Shown: in pieces, positions 16,482-25,300 of the stretch
Position numbering within the stretch: position 1 is the first letter of the stretch
Layout: the number at the start of each line of letters is the position of its first letter
Source: Chryseobacterium sp. Bi04
Lineage (GTDB): Bacteria > Bacteroidota > Bacteroidia > Flavobacteriales > Weeksellaceae
Length of the DNA: 64,000 bases
Direction of reading: 5' to 3'
Assembly: GCF_918698085.1 (NCBI RefSeq)
Contig: NZ_CAKKLP010000012.1
Span: 89,757 to 153,756, forward strand
Notes under the pieces: model-generated
What the model was told of the DNA's origin: nothing
What the model saw: only the letters and a program-made list of their open reading frames with translations
Databases searched by the model: none
Program-made: the position numbers and the translations under genes

Positions 16482-16923
16482 TTAATTGTCGGAATAATCT
16501 AGTTCTTTTAAAACTACTATAGAATTTATGTTTTTTAATTTAGCTCCTTTTTTCAAATAAAATAGGACATACTGCTTTTCCCCTTCATTTAATTTATTAA
16601 AAATGGAAATGTCATATTTTTGAGATTTTGGAGCCTGTTTTGAACCGATTAATTGCACAAATATATCATGGCAGGCATCTCCGTGATTATATTTATCTGC
16701 CATTAGAATTGAGTAAGGTAAAAGTTCATTATGAAATGTTGATTTCAGATAATAAATACTTAATTTGTTATATGCATTAATATTACCATTTATTAAAATT
16801 TCTTTTTTGAATTTTTCTATTGTAACATTTTTAGATTTTTTTTGCTCTTTTTTCCTTTGAGCAGCATATTAGCAATGAAAATAAAAATAGTACTATGATC
16901 TTATTTAAAGATATGTTTTTCAT
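16482..16923 (-). pseudogene. Frameshifted immunity-like lipoprotein (homologue of 18786-19337)
   Basis: An ATG at 16923 opens a lipoprotein signal peptide (MKNISLNKIIVLFLFSLLIC with C-C-S after it), but the frame hits a stop after 30 codons. Moving by one base within either of two A-runs (six A at 16848-16853 or eight A at 16836-16843) opens a frame to 16482 with about 146 residues in all. The downstream part (MADKYNHGD..YVLFYLKKGAKLKNIN) aligns with MANEYNSGD..EALKYLEKGANLNDIN of the RHS immunity candidate, so the two are homologous. It lies 11 nt after the orphan toxin tip. It could be a true pseudogene, a homopolymer sequencing error or a phase-variable gene. Confidence 0.75.
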
Positions 16924-16934
16924 AATTTTAATTT

Positions 16935-17708
16935 TTAAGGTATAGGATGATTACTGTATTTACCCCTAACTAATTTTCCATTCAATATGATATTATATTG
17001 TCCACCTCGATTTACCCATGCTTTAATTCCGTTTGACATGTAGTAATCACTAGGTGCAATTATAACAACGTTTTTAAAAATAGGGCTACTGGATATACGT
17101 GTAGCGAATCCTTTGTTGTCATGACCAGCATTACACGCTTTAATATCTAATATTAATTTTCCTCCATTTTTTTTAAAATTTTCCCAAGCTCTACTACGAC
17201 CAGTTAAGACCTGATCCAATTGTTCAGCAGTATAGATATGTTCACCATTTGGTCCTACTATGAAGCTACCACTTGAATGAGCATAAATCTTGACTGTATT
17301 ATCTGGTAGATAATTATCATTTACAGCTTGTTTAAACAAGTTTGGATTTTCATCACCAAACCAAATATTTTTATCTCCCTCAATCTTTTTTGAAGAAGAT
17401 CGTTTTTTTATTTTATTATTAGCAGGTCCACCATCCATTGTATGCATCACATCATTAAACCCGGCCACGATTCCACCAATTAAAGCACCTTGCCAGAAAT
17501 TTCCTCCTGTAAGTTCAGAGCCTACACCTCCTAAAACAATACCGGAAGCAATAGTTCCAACTGCACTATTGGCAAATTTCCCGGCAACTGCACCAAATGA
17601 AGAAGCCCCTATGCTTCCTAAAAATCCTGAAGCAAAAGCACTTCCAAAGCTATCTCCTTGTACCAGGGATAATACACCTGAGCTAAGTGATTCGTAATTT
17701 ATACACAA
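16935..17708 (-). CDS. Orphan RHS C-terminal toxin module
   Basis: A 257-residue protein equivalent to the last part of the RHS toxin at 19334. Residues about 11-84 are nearly identical to the RHS pretoxin region (GVLSLVQGD..FGSAFASGFL, GSELTGGNFW), while residues about 92-257 are a diverged version of its toxin domain: VKIYAHSSG with His144, LDQVLTGRSRAWENFKKNGG, and IKACNAGHDNKGFATRIS with Cys192. It has no signal peptide, no YD repeats and a makeshift start (MCINYES), so it is probably an unexpressed reservoir tip that can recombine into the RHS gene through the shared DNA. An immunity homologue follows after 11 nt. The predicted activity is discussed under findings. Confidence 0.8.
   Translation of the reverse strand: MCINYESLSSGVLSLVQGDSFGSAFASGFLGSIGASSFGAVAGKFANSAVGTIASGIVLGGVGSELTGGNFWQGALIGGIVAGFNDVMHTMDGGPANNKIKKRSSSKKIEGDKNIWFGDENPNLFKQAVNDNYLPDNTVKIYAHSSGSFIVGPNGEHIYTAEQLDQVLTGRSRAWENFKKNGGKLILDIKACNAGHDNKGFATRISSSPIFKNVVIIAPSDYYMSNGIKAWVNRGGQYNIILNGKLVRGKYSNHPIP
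17477..17679. repeat. 203-bp direct repeat, copy in orphan tip
   Basis: This stretch matches 19903-20105 without gaps; I count about ten differences by eye, roughly 95% identity. It encodes the glycine/alanine-rich pretoxin segment and would serve as a recombination arm between the RHS gene and the orphan tip. Confidence 0.9.
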
Positions 17709-17870
17709 AAATGATTCCCATTTCTTCTTAGTATTTCCTGTAAGATTAAATTCTTCCTTGTTTATAGAATTCCTTAAATATAGATTTTTTACTTTTATTC
17801 CGAGATCACCCCCCTCCTACATTTTGCAAGGATATTGAGGCATATTGTTGGAGATGAAAAAAAAATAAAC

Positions 17871-18377
17871 CTAATCAATACAGTTTATACTTTCTAATTT
17901 ATTTTCTTTATACTTCCTGTGGCAGACTACTCTTAAAGAATCTATATATTTATCTAAATCAGCACTTTCATAAAAATCTAATGCTTTTTTAAATGTCATT
18001 GTCATTTTGATATTTGGGTTATCTGCAGGTATGCTGGGAGGATAGTCTTTTTTTAGCCATTTATTAATCATTGATTGATAATTTTGATCAATATAAGAGG
18101 AATGATCTTCTGAATAAAAATCCATAAATAAACAATTTTCTTGGACCAACTCAGTAGAAGATAAATCGAATAAGGAGTCACATTTTTTTATATGATATTT
18201 TTTTTCTTCTTGTTGAATTTCTTTCCTGTATAAATCTATAAAAGCATATTTTTTATGTTTAGATAGTAATAATTCTATTTTTCTTAAATCTTGTTTGTTT
18301 ATTGGCTTCTTGCTTGAAGTACAATAAATTAATCCAAGTAGCAGTAATAGACAAACAAGTGTATATTTATAATTCAT
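17871..18377 (-). CDS. Small lipoprotein, candidate immunity protein
   Basis: A 168-residue protein with a lipoprotein signal peptide (MNYKYTLVCLLLLLGLIYC, Cys19 lipidated). The mature part is charged and helical (LRKIELLLSKHKKYAFIDLY, FKKALDFYESADLDKYIDSL) with four Cys outside the signal. I recognise no family. It follows a decayed copy of the toxin tip (18446-18690) on the same strand, as the other immunity candidates follow theirs, so an immunity role is proposed by position. It might equally be a cargo gene of the accessory region. Confidence 0.55.
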   Translation of the reverse strand: MNYKYTLVCLLLLLGLIYCTSSKKPINKQDLRKIELLLSKHKKYAFIDLYRKEIQQEEKKYHIKKCDSLFDLSSTELVQENCLFMDFYSEDHSSYIDQNYQSMINKWLKKDYPPSIPADNPNIKMTMTFKKALDFYESADLDKYIDSLRVVCHRKYKENKLESINCID

Positions 18378-18445
18378 ATTATTTTGCTTTAATAAAATTT
18401 ATTATAATATGGGGAATAAAGTGTATGCCCAAATACACCTTGACC

Positions 18446-18690
18446 ATTTTTAAAAATGGGGCTACTTGATATACGTGTAGCGAATCTGACCAGTATTACA
18501 TGCTTTAATATCTAATATTAATTTTCCTCCATTTTTTTTAATTTTCCCAAGCTCTACTACGGCCAGTTAAAACCTGATCTAATTGTTCGGCAGTATAAAT
18601 GTGCTCACCATTTAGTCCCACTATGAAGCTACCACTTGAATGAGCTTAAATCCTTACTGTATCTGGTAGATAATTATCACTTAATGCTGT
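18446..18690 (-). pseudogene. Decayed second copy of the orphan toxin tip
   Basis: About 245 bp match 17071-17329 with several indels (for instance a 9-nt gap at the position of 17109 and a 3-nt gap near the end). Read on the minus strand, the Tyr codon before the AHSSG motif has become TAA and further indels break the frame before the CN-T/A-G motif. It has no start codon and no upstream pretoxin part. It is a fossil of a third toxin cassette; the lipoprotein gene at 17871 may be its former partner. The rest of the gene-free stretch 18,378-18,785 shows only a small GTGTAT..ATACAC hairpin at 18421. Confidence 0.8.
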
Positions 18691-18785
18691 AGGAATTTGA
18701 TAATATTAAAGTTAGTGTGCAAGAAATATACATTTCTTTTGTTTCAAAAATGGGTGTAGTTACATTTATTGTTTACTATGTAAAG

Positions 18786-19337
18786 TTACATTTTTTCCAT
18801 TTTTTTCTTAATTTCATTTGCCTTCTTAACATCTTTTTCAACTCCAATTCCATTCCTATAAATCTCTTGAAGTTTAGACATACAATTAATATCATTTAAA
18901 TTAGCTCCCTTTTCCAAATATTTTAAAGCTTCAGACCTTGCCTTTTCATTAATTTTTGCTAAATCTGTAATATCATAATACTCATTATTGTTATTCATTG
19001 CAATTATAGATTCAAAAACCATATTATATCCGTCTCCACTATTATATTCGTTTGCCATAATAAGGGCATATTTATATAATTCTTTATAATCAGAAAGATT
19101 GCCATAATGAATAATAAGCTTAACAAACGAATCAGGATCTCCTTTATTAATAACATTTTTTTGATACTCTTCTATTTGAAGCCTATTGAATACTGAAGCT
19201 GTATCTATTATGATTTTCACTGTATCGGGTTTAGTCATTAATTTAGAATCTGTATTTTCTGTAATATTTTTTTCATTCTTATTACTACAACTAATTATGA
19301 AAATTAAAAGTGCTGAATAGATTATTATTTTTCTCAT
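18786..19337 (-). CDS. Lipoprotein immunity candidate for the RHS toxin
   Basis: A 183-residue lipoprotein (MRKIIIYSALLIFIISC, lipobox Cys17) whose ATG overlaps the RHS stop codon as ATGA, the usual coupling of a toxin with its antidote. The mature part has Sel1/TPR-like helical repeats: YKYALIMANEYNSGDGY.., then ALKYLEKGANLNDINCMSKL and IYRNGIGVEKDVKKANEIKK. A frameshifted homologue follows the orphan tip at 16935, so toxin tip and this gene appear to have been duplicated as a unit. The lipid anchor implies protection in the periplasm or at a membrane face. The role is inferred from coupling and duplication. Confidence 0.75.
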   Translation of the reverse strand: MRKIIIYSALLIFIISCSNKNEKNITENTDSKLMTKPDTVKIIIDTASVFNRLQIEEYQKNVINKGDPDSFVKLIIHYGNLSDYKELYKYALIMANEYNSGDGYNMVFESIIAMNNNNEYYDITDLAKINEKARSEALKYLEKGANLNDINCMSKLQEIYRNGIGVEKDVKKANEIKKKMEKM

Positions 19338-22300
19338 TTTTTATAAAAGTATTTATCATATATCCCTCTTATATTTTGCCCATTGACAAAATAATTCCAT
19401 CTTCCTGGTTTAATTAAATTATATTGACCTGCAACTCCGCTCCATGACCCATTTCTTGCAGCAACATAATAATTATTCGGTGCCATAACTGTAGAAAACA
19501 TAAAAGACTTCGAAATTCTACTTGCAATACCATTACTTTTTCCACCGGTGTTACAAGACATTAATTCTATTTTTATAGTACCTCCATTTTCTCTATAATT
19601 TCTCCATGCTGGGCTTCGTTCCATTAAAACTCGATCAAATTTTTCTGGTGTATCTATCCAATATCTATCCGCGCCTTGTATACCTTTTGCATTTCCATGT
19701 GCATAAATCCTAACCGTCCCTTCTGGTACATTATTATCATTTTGGGCAACTATATAAAGACCTCCATCTTTTTCATTAAACCAATTCAATTTATCTCCGT
19801 GTGCATCATTACTTGCTCCTTCAGAGCTAGTATCAGCATCTGCATAATCTAATTGGGGATCAATTCTATTCATGACATGACTAAATCCTGCGACAAAACC
19901 TCCAATTAAAGCACCTTTCCAGAAGTTCCCACCAGTAAGTTCAGAGCCTACACCTCCTAAAACAACACCGGAAGTAATAGTTCCTACTGCACTATTGGCA
20001 AATTTCCCGGCAACTGCACCAAATGAAGAAGCCCCTATGCTTCCTAAAAATCCTGAAGCGAAAGCACTTCCAAAGCCATCTCCTTGTACCAGGGATAATA
20101 CACCTTGTGCTAAAGCATGTGCGGTTCCCTGTACAAAAATAGTTCCCAGTTTCCCCAGCTCGGTTGCAATTTGGGTAGCAGTACCTGCCGAAGTGAAAAA
20201 TATACTTCCTATCCCATATGTCACAGCTGCCGAGGCAGCACCAAATAATGTTGACTTCAGAAATGATCCTAAATTCCAATCCTGACCGGTAATAGAAACC
20301 ATAACTGTATAACTAAAGGATGCTACCATAGCTCCGATAATTACAGCTGATAAGAATGCAGATTCCAGAATAAACTCACCACTTGGATCATTAAACATCA
20401 GTGGATTGTTCAAGACATACCCATATTTATTATAATTCTGGGTATTGTAAGAGTCCTGTATATTCTCATCAGCATTTAAAAATCTTCTTAACAATGGATC
20501 ATACAGCCTTCCGTTCATGTGGATGATACTTACTTCTAAGAAGTGTTCATGAGAAGTGTACCCCCTGTCTAGCAGTAATCCGTATTTTTGAATGGTTTCT
20601 TCAATGGCAAGAGCATTAGTAATTACAGCACCATTCTTAATTTGAAGATGGGTGAAATTACCCCAAGCATCAAAATGTCTCTGTTCCAGCTTATTTCCTG
20701 CTTCATCGCTGATTGCTAAGATACTTCCAATATAGTCTTTATGTAAAAATTTGTAAGAACCACTGCTCTCCGTAAAGTCCTTTAAAAATACAATATTTGA
20801 TTCATATGGCGTTCCTCCAATGTATAGGATATGCTTTTCTTTTCCGGTTGTATTGTCTTTTACGATTTCATAGCTTCCATCTTCACTATAATATTTAGTT
20901 AATCTACCTTCTCCATCTGTACTGAAGTTACCTCCATAGGTAACTCTTTGTCTCATACTTGTCAAGCCATACTGGAAGGCAACATCTCCTTTTTCACCAT
21001 CGATGAATACAGGATCGTTATTCTCATTATAAACAATACTTTGGATTAAATCGTTATTATAATTTTGTGTTCCTGCCTCATTCAGAGTCATACCAGTTGG
21101 CTGGTAGACCTTGGCAGAATTTTCAAACTTAATCGTTCCAACCTGATCGTTTTGAGTAATTCTTCCTTTAACGTCATAAACGTTTCTGTTGGTTGACGGT
21201 TTTATTCCTGTTACAGGATTTGTCCAGTTGACTAAGCGGTTATTATCATCATAATCAAAAGATTCTACAATATTGAAATCACCTCCTGTTGTTCTGCTTT
21301 TTAATTCATTCTTAATTGCATCAAAAGAATAAGTGACTTGCAGGATACCTGGTTTTACCTGTGAAGAGTGATTAACACTGGTGAGGAAACCACTGGCATC
21401 ATAAGTATTATTAATATCTGCAACACCTAGTTTAGCCTTTACTACCTGATCTTTTGCATTGGTCTCTTTCAGCTCCCAGAGAATTTTACCTGAGGTTTTA
21501 TCTTTTACCTGATAGAGTTGACCATTCCAGGCACTGTACACATTTTCTATTTGTACTTTGGTTAAAGTACCGGAAGAATACAGCTGTTTCTCATAGGATA
21601 TTATCCTTGCTTTATCATCATAAGTAATTCCTTTCTGAATAAAATATTTTCCATTGCTATTTTCAGATGATGATAATAATCTCCCTTGTGGGTCATAGGA
21701 GGCATTATTACTATATGCTTGCCCTTTGGAAGTTCCTGATTTGGCAACAACTCTTCCTTTATTATCATAAGTAAAAGAAATAGTCTTATTGGTTGCCTGT
21801 CCACCATCGGTAGTAGAAACCTCTTTTTGAGAAATGAGCTGTCCAAAATTATTATAGGTATATTCTTTCGTTCCTTTCGGACTGATAATCTTCTTTGGCT
21901 GACCAAATCCGTCATATTCATATTTATATATTCCATTGGAAGGATCGTTGAATTCTGATTTCCTGCCCCAAGAATCATACTTTGTTGTTACAGCATTTTC
22001 TGCATATTTTGCCTGTATCTGTTCCCCTGCAGCGTTATAGGAGAATTGAATAGTTCCCCCTTTATCAGTGGTAGAAACTATGTTTCCTAATGCATCTGTG
22101 GTTTTGGAATTGGTTCTTCCATAATCAGCAGGGTTTATTTCTTTAACAGTAGTAGTATTTCCGGAAATTGTGGTTTCCATCTGCTTACCATTAAATGAAG
22201 TAGTGGTTACTTTGGCAGGAAAAAAATTATCATTATAAGCAATTGTATTCCACTGGCTGGCAGACTGTCCTTCAAAATAAGGTTCAGATTCTTTGAGCTT

Positions 22301-25300
22301 TCTCCCCAAAAGATCATACTGTGTTTCCTGGGAAACAAATTTCCCCTGTCCGAAAGCTTTGGTGGAAACTTTATATTCCTGACCCAATTTATTGGTATAT
22401 TTCATGGAGATATCTCCATCCGGGTCATATTGGGTAATTGTTATATTTGAACTGTCATCTCTGTTATACTGATAGGTTGTCGTCCCACCCAGATTGGTTT
22501 TAGAGGTTAATAATTTACCCCAACCATCGTATATGTTAACAAGCGTATTTCCTAATGCATCGGTCTGATTTTTTATCTGCCCCCAATCGTTGTATTCAAT
22601 ATTGGTCTCCAATCCCAGATTGTCTGTTTTCTTCAGTACAAACCTGCCTTTTGAATCAAACTCTGCTTTAGTAGTTTGCGTTTGTGGGTCTGCACTGTTA
22701 TTAATTACTTTTTGAATTATATTCCCAAAACTATCGTAGCTATATGTTTCCAGTAGATAGCCTGTATTATCCCTGTTCCATGTTTTTAATGTCTTTAGCA
22801 GATTGTTTTCATACGTATATTCCTCTTTACCTGATTTTGTATCACCATAAGCTTGCTGCGTTTCTGTTTTGGTTTTTGGGCGACCTATATAATAATCTGC
22901 CCCACTTCCTGATAGATTATGAATGTATTCAAAATCAGAAGTGGTTACTGCATAACCATTATTAATATTAGTGATGCTTTGTTTCGGAAGATAATAATCT
23001 CCGTAGATAATAGAGCCGTTCGTTATTGTACCACTAAGGAAATCTTTTGCTGTGGTATTTTTCGGAACAGTAGCTGTTACAATCTTCGGTTTATCAGTAT
23101 CAGAAACAGTAATGGGCTGACCATTTAATAATTTAAAATTTTCATATAGAATAGATTTAAAGCTTAAAAGTTGAGTATTGTTCTCAGAAATATCTGCAGG
23201 AAATATTTTGCTTTCATCATTGGTTCTAATTGACCATTCTTTTACAGGGACCCCGTCAAAAAGAGGGTCTATCTCTACTCCTGACCAGATTTTGGCATTT
23301 TCAAATCCATCTGCATACCAGGACGAGCGGGTACTTTGACGAAAACCAATCATGCCTTTTCCTGTAAGATGGCTTAAAAAGCCTCTATACCTGAAGTCCT
23401 GAATTAGTGTTTTATCAGGAATGTTTTGTTTAAGTCTTGATACAGCTGCTGATAAAGGAATTTGTTCCAATTCAAAATACGGAAATAATTCTTTTTTAAT
23501 TGGTTTGTAAAAATTCTCATCAGCTTTAGGGTTAAGCTCCTGATAGGAAACTTCTGTTGTAACGTCGCCTTGTTTAATAAACTTAGCTCTTGCTAAAGAA
23601 GGAATATACGGATACCCATACTGAGTAACATAATTGTAAGTACAACCAATTACCCCCGAACAATCATCGGGTTTTCCTATAGATATAATTTGCTGGTTAG
23701 TTCGGTTTAGACTCAGAGTTCCGAAAGGAATAACTTTTTGAGCATATTCTCTTCTCCAATCCCTTACCCTATAAAAATTTAAATCTCCGTTTGTTTGGAT
23801 CGGATTGTTTTGTAAAAAAGCACTATCTCCACCTGCACTTGAATAAAATGCCTTAGCAAAATTTGCAGTATTGTCTGTTGTTGTTTTATTAACTGAATAC
23901 ACAAAAGTACGCAGAACTGTTTTTTCCTGATCATGGTGAGAATTCCATTCATGATTAGACATAAATATATAGCTAACGACAATATCTGATTTTCCATCTG
24001 CATCCAGGTCTGCAACATTATATTGAAAATATCTGCTATCCGAAAATGAACAGCCTCCTCCTGCTTCCAATATATGATGGCTATTTTCCATCAATACTTC
24101 ACCTCCTGAACTATAATAAATAAAGTTATTGATAAAAGACTGATTAAACTTTTTACCATCTGAAATATATAAATTCCAATTATATGATTTATTGGCTTGG
24201 GGAACCAGGACATCAACCTTGTTATCACCATTAAAATCTCCATATAATGCTGAGGAGGAAATACCTTCGAGCTTTTGTCCTGGAAAGATTCCAATACTTA
24301 CTTTTACATAACTTCCTGCAGTTTGCTTACGGAAATTGTAAACATTAGTGATCGTTCCGTCTGGTTTAATCTGAATAATATCCTGTATGCCATCCCCATT
24401 CAAATCGGCAAAACGGTTATTTCTGTTATTATCCAATGAATTATTAATATTTACTCCTCCATCATATGTATAAATGCTGCTACTGACATCCGTATTTTCA
24501 TCAATATCGATTAAATATGATGAATAATATGTAAAATAATCTATTGTACTGCCATCAGGTGGTATAATTCTATTCTGGGAGTTTTCTAATTCCAGATTTG
24601 CAAGAATATCATCTCCATACTCTACATTCGAGGAATTGATCCGAGGTTGTAGGAGGGGTAATTGAGAATCAATAAGCTCTGTTGTATCAGAATAACCAGG
24701 ATTGGATATATTAGGATATGGTGCGCTCGTACATCTATTTCTTTTACTAAACCCTATCATCAGTTCTGAGATACCATCTCCATCATAGTCATAACTTTCT
24801 AAATAGTTTACATTGAGTGGTGAGGATGCAATGCATGCAGTATCATCACCCAACTCACCGCCCGGATTATATAGGGCAAAAGGAATTACTTTTGAATATT
24901 CCAGTTTAAATTTAAAGTCAGAAATATCCGCAGAATATATTAGTAATTCATAGTTTGGTTTCTGAGGATCTGAAGTCGCAACTTTATGCGGTATTACTAT
25001 TCCTACCTTGTTTTTCATATAACCATCTTTTTTAAAGGTTACAGCTGTAGCCTTTGCAAATTCTTCCGCAGTAAATCTTGAGAGTTCATATTGCAATGGT
25101 ATAACAGGAGAGTCTTTGTAAACCGAGTTTATAAAGTGTATAGCTCCTACCGGACCAGATGGAGAGCTACCGGCATTAGGTATGAATTCAAGATAATCAG
25201 TAATGCCATCCATATCAAAATCGCCATACTTTTTTGTATTATTGGTTGCAATATTGTTTTCTTTAATCGTTTCTTCATTACCTGCCTGATAAGATTCGTA

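Noticed and set aside
17709..17870. Missing upstream part of the orphan toxin tip
   Set aside because: Frames here do not continue the pretoxin or YD repeats; homology to the RHS gene stops at about 17,690, so the tip is a genuine orphan rather than a frameshifted full RHS gene.
21601..21978. 125-codon frame inside the RHS gene
   Set aside because: Shifted frame within YD repeats; Met/Ile/Leu-rich artefact.
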